This document shows, one piece after another, positions 10,383 to 21,510 of a stretch of DNA of 64,000 bases (positions are counted from its first letter, which is position 1; every line of letters begins with the position of its first letter). Position numbers and translations under genes: made by a program. This stretch comes from Euryodendron excelsum (lineage: Eukaryota; Streptophyta; Magnoliopsida; Ericales; Pentaphylacaceae): positions 20,596,501 to 20,660,500 of the forward strand of contig CM065390.1 of the NCBI GenBank assembly GCA_033060915.1, given 5' to 3'. Below the pieces are notes generated by a model. That model ran no database searches and was not told the DNA's origin. It saw nothing but the letters and a program-made list of their open reading frames with translations.

Positions 10383-10996
10383 GGAACACACCAACAATCA
10401 AAAACTGGGGAAGAAAAAAAAACAGCTCATGTATTAGGTTCCATCACACTTTTTACATAGTTAGATTCCTATTTATACATATAAATTTATTTCAAAGACA
10501 AAATATTATTATCAATATCATTTATAATACATGGACTTACTTCAAGCTAACACGTACTTTATCTTATTTTGGATTGCATGGCCTTCGAGTCTATAGTAGT
10601 ATAATTGTCTCATGATGTTATGGTGATGTATTTTACTTAGTAGTATAATTGTCGTTGGGGGCTTCAATAAGACTTTCTAACTTTAAAATTATCTATGTAG
10701 CACTACTACAAATCTTGACTTTTATATTACAATTTTAAATTTTTACTGGATTTAAGACTTGCTCTACAAATCTTAACTTTTATATTAAATTTTATATTAA
10801 AATTTTAAATTTTTATTGGATTTAAGACTTTTTCGACCACTTTGGGCAAAATGATGTATAGTGTTTTAGGGAAAAGGGGGAATTTGTAGCAAGACAGTTT
10901 TCTCAACTCGAATAATTGGTATGAAATTGAGAGATTTCATACCTTCACATAATTTTTTTTTTTGAATCTAAAAACTAGAGTTTTGGGGCAGTGCTA
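10383..10996. other. AT-rich DNA with tandem duplication and perfect hairpin
   Basis: A ~50-60-bp duplication (about 10709-10760 and 10768-10830) repeats AAATTTTTACTGGATTTAAG. At 10918-10943 the perfect hairpin GGTATGAAAT-TGAGAG-ATTTCATACC is followed 30 bp later by CTAG. No gene is seen. Confidence 0.4.
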
Positions 10997-11216
10997 TCTT
11001 CTATTTTTTCTAATATATAAAGGCAACACCCTGGATGCTGCGTATATTTTTCACCTCCCAAAAATATTAACCAGACAAATTAACAAAATTTGCATATCAA
11101 ACTAGTGACGACACCAAAAAACTGTAAGGGCAAAATTGAAATACCAACCTACACAAATATTTCCCTACTTCGTAACTGCCAACGTTTTTCAAGCTTATCA
11201 AACTTTCTATTAATCC

Positions 11217-12240
11217 ACAGCATGATTTTCAAGCTTCTCAAAAATAAGAATTTACTTCACATTCTTATTCAAATTCTATTACTCCACATCATGATTTAGC
11301 TAGGTAAAATTTGGTCTGGGACAAATCAATAGTTTCATAATTGCATTAGAATTTTTTGGGTATTAATGAGTGCATTAAGTATCTTTTATGTTTATGGCAC
11401 CTAATCTTTGCTTTGCGCCATTTTATAACTCAGAATGCCCTTTTGCAGCTGTTCTACAATTTTTGGCGGATACTGAATATTTCCAATTAAGTATTTATAT
11501 CTTATGTACATTTTAAATATATCAAAATGCACTCCACCTTCATCATATATGTCATGAAATAGTCAGTAATTTTATTCGTTCAAATTCCTAACCCTTTTTT
11601 GGGGGAAAAACTTTTCTTATTTGCTAATGGTTATGTTATATATATAGACTGTTCTGTTCAACACAATATTTACAATTAATTTAAACCGTGAAAAATGTCA
11701 ATTGTACATATATTTCTATCACCCTGATAAAAATTAACATACACATAAAAAAAATTAAAAAGCCTCTCTTCTTTGTTCAAAGAAATTAAAGAAGATTTAA
11801 ACTCCTTTACATGTTACATCCATTTACATGACATGGAACACTTACACACACCCACCCACCCACACACCCTCACATATAAAATTTATATATTTGATTCATA
11901 AATTCTGTCAAAAAATAATTTTAATATTTCAAAAAAAAAAGTCCAAAAAAAAAAAAAAAAGGAGAGAAGCATGCACAAATTAGTGATATTGATATTAAAG
12001 CTTCAAATATAAAGGGATGTCAACCTTCTTAACGAGATAATAACAAATTGAAAACAAACATTATTAATGTACCAAACTCTCACATATTTGGGGCAACGCT
12101 TTCTTCTTTAGATAATTTAACTGTGCCCAATGTCTACACTTTACATTTTTCCCTATAATTTACACCAAATTGTTAATATATAATTATGACACGAAGGGAT
12201 AGAAAAATGGAAGTGCCAATGGATTCGAACCTCGAAGATA
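11217..12240. other. Helitron 5' non-coding region
   Basis: AT-rich with no open frame of interest. It includes a short CACACCCACCCACCCACAC run near 11847 and A-runs near 11930-11960. Confidence 0.5.
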
Positions 12241-13858
12241 CTACACTAAAATACTGGAGTCATCAAATGCTGCGAAAATTAGAGAAAGTAATTAGTCAGC
12301 CGAGCGTTTAAAACGAGTTAGAGAACAATTTTGTGACTGGCAACGACGTCGTTGACAACGTCTTACCTCAGAAATGGCTGCAGAAGAAAGAGAAAGACAT
12401 AGACTATTAGAGCAATTATGAGTGCAAAACATGTCTCATGACCAACTTTCTCAAAGATTAGACTGACGACGCCAAACATAAAGAATGAGAAGGCTTTGCA
12501 ATTGCTTAGAACGAGCTGACATTTAATCTCCTTCTCCAGGAATTCAACAAAGAGAGATATGTCACAATTATGCTATACAAAGAAGGATTTCACAAAGTAC
12601 TGAGCAACGAGAGCAACCATTAGCAATTCGAAGATCAAACTACAGACAACTTTAGTTGACAAGTACAAAATATCTTTTTGGAACTTCAAAATATCATACA
12701 ACATACAGTGATCCATTACGACTATCATCCATTACATTAAATCCTACTCATTTTTTTAATTATAAAAAATAAGGGACATGATTAACATCTAACTTTCTTG
12801 CTGGAGTCCCAAGACAAAACCGATCAACAACCTTTAGGCGCCGCCCTAGATCAACACTGTTGCCTACATTTAACAAATAAGGTAAGTTAACTGTAATGGA
12901 CGAGTTATACCCAATTTAGCTTATAAAGATGGAACAATTACAAGGTAATGTCCCTTTTTTCACCATCCACTATGTTTAAACCTCCTTAATTTCTTTTCAT
13001 ACAAATTATATATACATGATCAATGCCTAACTTTTTTGATGGAGTCCCAAGACGAAATCAATCAACATGGCATCATCCTAGATCAACATTGTTGCCTACT
13101 TTATATGAACAAGGCAGGTCAACACTGGCGAACGAGTCTTATCCAATTCCAGTTAAAGGTACGACTCTTTAGTTTTCTTCATTATACTTAATGATGTTGC
13201 CGTAACAATTTAATAATTTCTTTCCTTCAATTATTAAGTTGTATTAAAAAAGGGACACTTAACAACATAATATTCACCCAAAATTCAGACAGCTTTTAAT
13301 AGTATATTTATGCTTACATCTATAGCTAACATTCTTCAACAAGTGTCAAGAATGAATCGTCTTACACATGCAAGGCGTTCATGTCAATCAATCCCTTTAC
13401 TGACCATTCAGGAAAAAGGCAGTGCAAGTATGGCTGAGCCGACAAATGCAATTCTAGCTAAAGGTACATTTATAAATAACACACTATTATCTACGCAAAA
13501 GTTAATTTTAAAAAATAGGAAAAAAAATCTAATTAAGGATCTTCACTTCCCAAATATTTAGCAGGTTTACAATCAGTTGCTATTATTTCTAGAAGAGGGT
13601 ACACATCAACTCAACACACAAACGTCATATGTCCATCTCGATATATTCCTACTCATTCAACTTATGAGCATGGCAACACAAGTGGATATAGAGAAGAATC
13701 ATATTAACAAAGTTTGGTAGAAGGTACTACTCAAATACTTAGTTCTTAAATAAATATCCTTAAATTTATAACATTTGACTCTTAGTTTGGTACTATATTA
13801 AAATGCAATGTCATATGTTTGATAATGTGCTAATTGTGTATTTATTATATTTTTATAG
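12241..13858 (+). pseudogene. Helitron N-terminal exons (upstream of Rep), decayed, with exon duplication
   Basis: The + strand holds Arg/Gln/Glu-rich coding-like stretches (about 12280-12660) with stops, and two related exon-like blocks at 12805-12935 and 13040-13165. Both contain GGAGTCCCAAGAC(A/G)AAA and CCTAGATCAACA(C/T)TGTTGCCTAC, and both are followed by a GTAAGTT- or GTACGAC-like donor. Another exon-like block (13310-13460) ends GCTAAAGGTAC. These are probably the basic N-terminal part of the Helitron protein. The assignment rests on position and composition only. Confidence 0.4.
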
Positions 13859-15530
13859 AAGATGAAATTGATGTTGATCCTATGGGTGCTAATCTAGTAA
13901 CTATGCAAACAATTGGTGATACTCAGTCATACAATAATAAGAGAAACTATAATTGTGCACGAGATTTTCATGAGTCCCAAGGAATACCAACATCACAACT
14001 ACGAGGACCCACTATATGTCCACATTGCGAAGCACGATTATTCCTTCATGAATCGTATGATATGTGTTGCAAGACTGGAAGGACTGTTTTGCCACTAATA
14101 CTAGTTTTGACTGAGATGGTCGAACTTTTTTTTGACCAAACTGCACTATGTCGTCATTTTAGACAAAAGATCAAAGCCTACAACCATGTATTCTCTTTCA
14201 CTTCAATGGGAGTTCATGTTGATGAAAACTTGGCTTGAAGATCAAGAGGTGTGTACACTTTTCATGCATAAGGTGCAATATACCATAAGATTGGTAGTGT
14301 ATTACCAAATGCAAGTGACAGACCATGGTGTTTGCAGCTTTACATATATGACACTGATCACGAAGTGAAAAATAGAATGACAGAAAATGATGGACTACAG
14401 ATACAATTAATTGAGAAGATAAAGCATATTTTAGATGCTTATAACCCATTTGTACATATGTTTCGTCAAATGGCATATCGTTAAGATATTCACAATTGTA
14501 AGCTCATCATTAGAGAACAACCATCTGATCAACATCAATACACCCTTCTTACGGCTTCTCAAGTTGCTACGATTTTAGTTGGTGGGGAGAAAGCTGTAAA
14601 TATAAAAGGAAGAGATATTATTGTTCAATCTATAAGTGGCCGGCTTCTCAATGTTCAAGATGTCACTGGCTTCTATGATCCATTGCAATATCCGTTATTA
14701 TTACCTTATGGAACATATAGATTGGATGTAAATACTCGAAACAATAATGGATAAAAGGTGACATGTTGTGACTTCTATGCATATATGTTGCAGCTGAGTA
14801 TATGTTTTAATTAAAAAAAGTTATAATTTAATTCAATGTCCACATTTAAATGTCATTTTATTACTTCACCTTACATTTACATATATTTTAGATACGTCCT
14901 AATCATCAATCACTTCTTCTTAGTGGGGGACGGCTTCTGCAACAATATATGATTGACAATTTTGTTAAGATTGAATCTCACAAACTTAGATGGTTAAGAG
15001 ATCACCAGAATGACATTTGAGCAGAATTGTATGTTGGTTTCTAAGATTCTTTAGCAACGGGCAGACATTTTGCTGGTATGAACCATCAACAATGTTAATG
15101 AAAATTTTATAACTTTCTTTATGTTTACAAAAATTACTAATATTTAATAACCACAAATCTATAGGTGACGTGGGACAAAGAACCATATTACCATCATCAT
15201 TCGTCGGTAGTCCACGTGACATGTACCAAAAATATTAGGATGCGATGGTTTTAGTTCAGAAGTATAGAAACCTTGACATTTTTCTCACTATGACATGCAA
15301 TCCTAATATGAAGAAAATTCAGAATGAGCTCTTACCGGGACAAGTTTCTCATGATCGTCCTGATTTGCTTGCAAGAGTGTTTCGATCCAAATTTGAGGAA
15401 TTTAAAAAAGACATTCTTACCAAACATATTCTTGGCAAAGCTATTGCATATGTGTATGTAATTGAGTACCAAAAAAGGGAGTTGCCACATGCACATATGG
15501 TACTTATTTTGGATAAGAATGATAAGCTAC
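13859..15530 (+). pseudogene. Helitron RepHel, zinc-finger and Rep (HUH) part, decayed
   Basis: After an AG acceptor at 13857 the protein runs EDEIDVDPMG..., then a Helitron zinc-finger-like region CPHCEARLF...YDMCC (14016-14072), KAYNHVFSFTSMG (~14175-14213), and after a stop ...YIYDTDHEVKNR. It continues to LQYPLLLPYG (~14683) and, after intron-like DNA, to LFLSGGR-type and FVKIESHKLRWLR blocks. The Rep core has DIFLTMTCNPN (~15275) and the HUH motif PHAH (15485-15496), which would coordinate the metal ion for strand nicking. Stops occur at ~14236, ~14268, ~14483, ~14752 and ~15018. The frame ends exactly at the solo LTR insertion (15530) and resumes in phase at 20879. Confidence 0.85.
15488..15496 (+). 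other. HUH nuclease motif
   Basis: His-Ala-His (codons CAT GCA CAT) within ELPHAHMVL is the metal-binding motif of Helitron Rep. It lies 34 bp before the solo LTR. Confidence 0.85.
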
Positions 15531-16029
15531 TGTCGCGCCCAGATTTTTCGCACTCGAGGAATACTCACCCAAGCGGAAAAAATGCTGTACTCTCTCGTTA
15601 GAACTCATCCTCCTAGAAGAATGAGTGCGACTAGGTTTGAATTGAAAATTAGGTTTGAATAAAGGGCTTTTGAAAAAGATTCGGAGTCGCCACCTAACTT
15701 GATTAAGGTGAGTTAGGTCACCTAAAAAACTAAGCATAATCCGAAAACTACACTTAGGGTTTTTAGAAAAAGGTTTTTGAAAATATCTCCTCAAGAGAGG
15801 GTTTTTAAGGAAAACGGGTTGTTTGGCAACCTTTGGAAAACATTTAGCCCTTTTTGAAAAATAACTCCTTTTGGTCTTTGAGAACAGTGATTCTAAGTTC
15901 GGAGGTTGGTTACGTGTAGGGAAGACGCACTAAGCTATCACCCTACCCCGCCCTTTCGGTACCTACATGTCAATCTACCCTAGATTTACCTACGAGAGCC
16001 TTTAATTAACTAATGGACAACCCTATTCA

Positions 16030-18010
16030 CTTTGAAAAACAATGTTTGAAAACTATGATGCATGATATGCAAGTGCAAGATAAGAGAATGAAAAGATAGA
16101 TTTGAAAAGAAGTTGGATTTGATTTGAAAGAGATTTGAAGAAATAGAATTGAAATTGAAAAGCTTGAAAACTTGAAAATAGGAATTTGAAAATAGAAATT
16201 TTGAAATTGAAATTTGAGATTTGAGAAGATTTTGAAAACCACACCCATGAGGGTGGAATTGAAAGTTTGAAAAGTATTGTGACCGCACCTGTGAAGGTTG
16301 CCTACGTATCCCTTTGGGGGAATCAGGTCAGTCGTAGTTCGGACCGGAGTCCGATTGAAAATAGATTGATTTGAAGAGAGAGATTGGATTGGAAGAAAGA
16401 AGTTGAATTGAAAATTGGATTTGATTTGAGATTAGAAGAGGAGATTGGAAATTGAAATTAAGAAAGAGATTCAACTTTGATTTGAAAAGATTGATTTTGG
16501 AGTAAGAAGGTTTAAGAAAACCTAGACTTAGGAAAGAGACTTAGGAAAGGTTTGACTTGACTTGGAAGGTTTAGGAGATTAGGAAAGGTTGGATTTAAGA
16601 AATGTTTGAATTAGGAAATGTTCGATTTAGGAAAGTTTCGGATTAGGAAAGTTTCATTTTTGGAAAGTTTTCGAATTAGGAAAGTTTTGAATTTAGAAAA
16701 TTTTGAATTTAGAAACGTTTGAAAAAGGGAAGTTTTGATTTTGGAAAGTTTTGAAAACAAGGAAGTTTCGAAAATACGAAAGTTTCGTTTTGGGAAAGGT
16801 TTGAAAAAGGAAAGTTTTCAGTTTAGGAAATGTTTGAATTAAGAAAGTTTTCAACTTAAGAAAGTCTTGAATTAAGAAAGTTTTGAATTTAGAAAAGTTT
16901 TAGATTTGAAAAGATTTTGAAGTTTTGGAAAGTTTAGAATTTGGAAAGATTCGGGTTTAGAAAGATTTAACTTAAGAAAGTTTCAAATTTAGGAAGCTTA
17001 GAATTTTAGAAAGATTTGAAATTTAGAAAATTTAGGATTTAGAAAGTTTTTAGGTTTAAATTTTAGAAAGTCTTGAAATTAGGAAAGGCTTGAGTTTAGG
17101 AAAGGTTTGAAAACTTAGGTTTGAGAAGTTAAGATTTGAAAAGAGGGTAGAATTAGGAAAGGGTTGAATTAGGAAAGATTTGAAAGTTGAGTTTTTAAAA
17201 TTTAGGAAAGATTTTTATGTTCAAGTTTTGGAAACTTAGGATTTAGGAAAGTGGTAGATTAGGAAGGATTGGAATTAGGAAAGATTTGGATTAGGAAGGG
17301 ATTGGATTTGGTTTCTAAAAGAGAAAGGTTGGATTTTGTTTCCTAAAATGGAGGACAGGATCTAGTTTCCTAAACGGGGAGATTGGATTTGGTTTCTTAA
17401 AGAGAAGATAGGATTTGACAAGAATTTGGAGAGGGAAATTTTAGAAACCCTAGTTTTGGAAAATTGTAGTTTCGACGTAGAAAATATGTTTTGAAAACAT
17501 GTATAGTTTTGATGTAGAAAACAAAAGATTTTGGAAACCTAGGTTTAGGGCAAAGTTTGAAAATTGTGTTTTTGGAAAGAAAATTAGGGTTTCCTAATTG
17601 TGGGTTCTAGGGTTTGGTTTGGGCTCTAAGGAAAGAGTTTTTGGAAAGTGTGTTTTTAGAAACGAAGGTTTTTCTAGAAAGGAATCCTAGGAAGGAGTTT
17701 TTGGAAAGTATATTTGAAGAGGGGGTTTTTTGGAGAAGGATTTTAAAGAGAAGGAGTTTTGGAAGGTGTGTTTTTTGGAAACAAGTTTTAGAAGGAAAAC
17801 CCTAGAGAAGAGTTTCTAGAAGGAAGATTTTGGGAAGAGAGTTTTTAGAAAGATTTTTAAGGAGTGTTTTTAGAAAGTGAATTTTGAGGGAAGAGAGTTT
17901 TGAAAAAGAGATTTTGAAAGGGAGTTTTTGAAAACCATTTTGGAGAGGAGAGTTTTAAGAAAGTATATTGAAAAAGAGATTTTTAGAAAGAGGGATTTGG
18001 AAAAAGAATT
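16030..18010 (-). repeat. Purine-skewed degenerate ~20-25-bp repeat field within solo LTR
   Basis: Nearly 2 kb of + strand is built from variants of TTAGGAAAGTTTTGAATTTG, AAGATTTGAAAT and TTTTTAGAAAG. The same field occurs in all other copies of this LTR (for example 45600-46500, 48400-50100, 52000-53470) and, in reverse, at 32480-33450 and 60700-61680. It is LTR-intrinsic. Confidence 0.8.
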
Positions 18011-18035
18011 TTTAGAAGGTGTAAACACATCTCAC

Positions 18036-18215
18036 TTTCCTAAAGCAATTCTAACCATAGGAAGGCTAGAACCACTTTAGGAAAGCGGTTTTGAAAACAA
18101 CAAGATTTTGAAAATATAGACCGTATCGGTCCCTTTTAATGTAACACTTTCCTAAAGCAACCCTAACCATGGAAAAGCTAGAATCACCCTAGGATTGTGA
18201 TTTTGAAAACATGTT
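18036..18215 (-). repeat. ~110-bp duplicated module in LTR
   Basis: CACTTTCCTAAAGCAA(T/C)TCTAACCAT(A/G)G followed by AGGCTAGAA(C/T)CAC, then GATTTTGAAAA, occurs twice in a row (about 18036 and 18146). It is also present at 46505-46790, 50135-50310 and 53500-53690 in the other copies. Confidence 0.75.
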
Positions 18216-18623
18216 TTTGAAAAGAAGATTTTGATGCAATTTTGAAAAACAAGTTTGAAAACGGTTTTGAAAACGAGTTTGAAAACGGTTTTTGGAAGAT
18301 GCAAGACTATGATATGCACAATGCAATTTGGGGTCGTGAACATACAAGGTTAAGGCTTCACCACATAATCAAGGGGGCCGGACCCACGTGGTCTTTGGTT
18401 AGACTAGAAGAAAGCCCCCGACACGGTGACTCTCCCATAGTCCAATCCTACACATGGACTGGGAATCCCCTTGTTTCAAGCATGCAAAGAAAAGGGGGGA
18501 AAAGAGATGGGGGATTAAAATAGAGAAAACCCAAGTGGGTTGGAGAGAGAAGAGAGAGGGGGGAAGTGCAAAAAATTAAATAGGGAGCCTACCTTGTTTC
18601 TTGTTTATTTTGCGCGCCGTGCA

Positions 18624-18657
18624 GTCTTCGGTCTTCGGTCTTCGGTCTTCGGTCTTG
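18624..18657. repeat. (GTCTTCG)n short tandem repeat
   Basis: Four full GTCTTCG units plus a partial one. Confidence 0.9.
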
Positions 18658-18916
18658 ATATTCACCCTCAGTCTTCAAGGATTGTCTTCAGACTTTGAAT
18701 GGCTGCTCTTCAAGTCTTGAGAGAGTGGTTGAAGGCTAGTGTATGGAGTGTATAAGGGTGTGTATGAGTGTATAGGAGGCTAGGGTTTGTGTAGGGTGGC
18801 TAGGGTTTAGAAAACCTAGGGAGGCTAGGGTTTTTGAGGTGCTCGAGCTCTCTATATCGAATTGTATGATTTCTAGGTTAAGTTTGCAGACCCCTTTCAC
18901 GTTGATCGAGGCTCTG

Positions 18917-18924
18917 TATTTATA
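18917..18924 (-). promoter_or_regulatory. TATA box of solo LTR
   Basis: The minus strand reads TATAAATACAGAGC. The same string stands in the other LTR copies (47435, 51023, 54379) and as TATAAATACAGACC in the LTR at 31546. Confidence 0.6.
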
Positions 18925-19017
18925 GAAGCTGGACAAGCCTGGCGCCTGTTGCAGTGGCGCCAGGGCAAAATTTATACTGGAGCCACTAGGAGTGGCGCCA
19001 GGCCATTTTTTGGCTTA

Positions 19018-19036
19018 GCGCCACTGCTAGTGGCGC
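19018..19036. other. GGCGCCACT/AGTGGCGCC-type hairpin upstream of LTR TATA box
   Basis: GCGCCACT-GCT-AGTGGCGC is a perfect 8-bp inverted repeat ~95 bp upstream of the TATA box in LTR sense. Equivalent hairpins occur at 31479-31497, 40941-40961 and 54478-54500. Confidence 0.7.
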
Positions 19037-19859
19037 CAACTATTTAGGAAACAATTAAGGTTGGCAAGCAACGTATCTTTGACTAGATTTGGGCGCCTGT
19101 ACTAGTGACTACCATGTAAACTTTGGCCTGGTTTCACTAGGAGTGACTCCGGAAAGTCCGAGAATGATTTGAAGGAGCCAGGAGTGACCCGGAAAGCCGG
19201 AAACGAGCAGGAACACTTAAAATAGTGTCCTGGAGGTATTTGACTTGAAAAGTGAGGATTGGATGTGTCGGAAAGGTTGACCGAGCCTTTAGGGGCAATA
19301 CGGTCAATCGGACCGGAAAACTGCCGGGACAGACTCAAACTGTCCCGGAAGAAGACTTGGGTTCTGGAAACATTATTTAGAATGTTCCCAGAGGTTGCCG
19401 GTTTTGATTCCCAGGGCCGGCGTGATCGGAAATGGAGACCGGCCCACCAGGGGCAAAACGGTCATTTTGTACCGAGTTTGCCGGAATTGACTCGGAATGG
19501 TCCGGAAAGGTAAAGGAAGGTTGAGAACACTATAAAAAGTATTCTCGGGACATTACCGGTTTGATACCCAGAGCCGGTGTGGTTGAAGAAGGAGACCGGC
19601 CCTCCAGGGGCAAAACGGTCATTTTGCACCGGGTTGGCCGGAACTGACTCAGAATGATCCGGAAAGAGAAGGGAAGGTTGAGAACACTATAAAAAGTATT
19701 CTCGGGAGGTTACCGGTTTAATACCCAGAGCCGGTGTGGTTCCCGGGGCGTTCAGATGCCTAGGGGCAAAATGGTTATCTTGACCGGAAAGTCTCGGAGA
19801 AGGTCCTAAGGGTAGTTTGGTCATTTTTCACCAAAGTGAGATAACAGACACTGGTGTTG

Positions 19860-20660
19860 ACCTGGGTTTTGAGTGTTTCCGCCACTCTAACGGTGTGAGT
19901 ATTTCCGCTACTCGGACGGAGTTGACGATTTGAGAGTACTTCCGCTACTCTAACGGTTCTGTGAGTATTTCCGCTACTCTAACGGTTCTGTGAGTACTTC
20001 CGCTACTCTAACGGTTTTGTTGAGTATTTCCGCTACTCGGACGGCTCTGTGAGTACTTTCGCTACTCTAACGGTTGAGTATTTCCGCTACTCTAACGGTT
20101 GTGTGAGTAGTTTTGCTACTCGGACCGTCTCGAGGAATAAACTGTCTCGAGAGAGGGATTGGAAAGGGGTCTTATCGTCTCCGAAGAGACGTGCCTGGGT
20201 TTTGAGTGTTTCCGCCACTCTGACGGTTGTGTGAGTGTTTCCGCCACTCTAACGGTTCTGTGAGTACTTCCGCTACTCTAACGGTTCTGTTAAGTATTTC
20301 CGCTACTCGGACGGCTCTATGAGTATTTCCGCTACTCTAACGGGTCTATGAGTATTTCCGCTACTCTAACGGTGGAGTATTTCCGCTACTCTAACGGTTG
20401 TGTGAGTAGTTCCGCTACTCGGACCGTCTCGAGGAATAAACTGTCTCGAGAGAGGGATTGGAAAGGGGTCTTATCGTCTCCGAAGAGACGTGCCTGGGTT
20501 TTGAGTGTTTCCGCCACTTTGACGGTTGTGTGAGTGTTTCCGCCACTCTGACGGTTCTGTGAGTGTTTCCGCCACTCCGACGGTTTTGTGAGTGTTTCCG
20601 CCACTCCGACGGTTTTGTGAGTGTTTTACTACTCGGACCGTCTCGAGGAATAAACTGTCT
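19860..20660 (-). repeat. ~30-bp minisatellite with ~299-bp higher-order repeat
   Basis: GAGTATTTCCGCTACTCTAA followed by CGGTTCTGT repeats more than 15 times with C/T and TA/CC variants. A block also holding GACCGTCTCGAGGAATAAAC and TCTCCGAAGAGACGTGCC recurs with a ~299-bp period (about 20123 and 20422), with a third partial copy at ~20634. It is inside the solo LTR. Confidence 0.85.
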
Positions 20661-20878
20661 CGAGAGAGGGATTGGAATTGAAATAAGAAAGGACAATGCC
20701 CTTAAGGGCATTTTGGTCATTTTGCCTCTATTTGGGCCTAACAGGCCCGCGAAGCGATGGGAAGACAGAATTTGGACTAGAGGATTGGTTTCGATTGGAA
20801 AATGTCCATAATGATTTGAAAACAAGTCTGGACGGAGTGTAGACTGCCAAGCGGTCAAAAATGGGGTGCTTACAGCTA

Positions 20879-21510
20879 CGCACTCCTGATGATTACGATC
20901 ACGTGGTAAGAGCAGAAATTCCAAACAAAGAAGAAAAGCCTGAACTTTATAATGTTATTCTTACACACATGATTCATGTTCTGTGCGATATGTATAATGA
21001 GCGGTGCCCCTGCATGAAAAATGGGAGATGTAAAAGAAATTATTCTAAACCATTTTCTGCTGCAACCACTTTAGGAAATGATTCATACAAATCATTTCAA
21101 TAAGGATGGTTTCTTCACATAATAATACTGAAATCATGGTTGATAACAGTTGGGTCATTCCATATAATGCGGGCTCCTTTTGAAGTATGATTGTCATATC
21201 AATGTGGAAATATGCAGCAATATTATAAGTGTGAAATATTTGTATAAATATGTTTACAAGGACCCTAATCGAGTATCATTTGAAGTATATCCAGTCCCCA
21301 ACAATGATGAAATACATCAATTTGTCGATGTGAGATGGGTTTGTGCTCCAGAAGCGTTATAGAAGATATTCAAATTTCTAATGAGCCGAATGTACCCATC
21401 AGTAGAGCGTCTACAAATCCACCTGCCAAATAGACAACAAATCAAATTCCACAGTGATCAAAATATTTCAAATATTTTGGCTAATGAGCGGTGTACAAAG
21501 ACAATGTTAA
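20879..21510 (+). pseudogene. Helitron Rep, C-terminal part with twin-tyrosine motif
   Basis: The frame resumes after the LTR with RTPDDYDHVVRAEIP. It continues through CDMYNERCPCMKNGRCKRNY (Cys-rich, ~20982-21041) and, after frame changes near 21100-21180, KYDCHINVEICSNI followed by VKYLYKYVYK (21231-21260). The two tyrosines of YLYKYVYK are the catalytic residues expected in Helitron Rep, which would attack and hold the DNA 5' end. Stops and small indels break the frame (for example TAA at 21101 and TAG at 21360). Together with 13859-15530 this gives a nearly complete Rep domain. Confidence 0.85.

Larger units (their letters stand above)
15531..20874 (-). mobile_element. Solo LTR (5344 bp) of a giant-LTR Tat/Ogre-like family
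   Basis: On the + strand it begins TGTCGCGCCCAGATTTTTCG and ends GGGGTGCTTACA, flanked by the perfect 5-bp TSD GCTAC (15526-15530 and 20875-20879). Start and end share no direct repeat, there is no internal region, and the whole sequence is collinear in reverse with the LTRs of the element at 30012-62166. It is therefore a solo LTR, sense on the minus strand. Removing it plus one TSD restores the Helitron reading frame exactly. No coding capacity is seen; its short ORFs arise from internal repeats. Confidence 0.85.

Noticed and set aside
16010..16288. Overlapping minus-strand frames rich in Phe, Ser and Asn
   Set aside because: They are an artefact of the skewed degenerate repeat; the same happens at 44994-45192 and 51557-51910.
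19860..20660. CRISPR-like array of ~30-bp repeats
   Set aside because: The units are adjacent with no unique spacers and lie in a plant LTR; it is a minisatellite.
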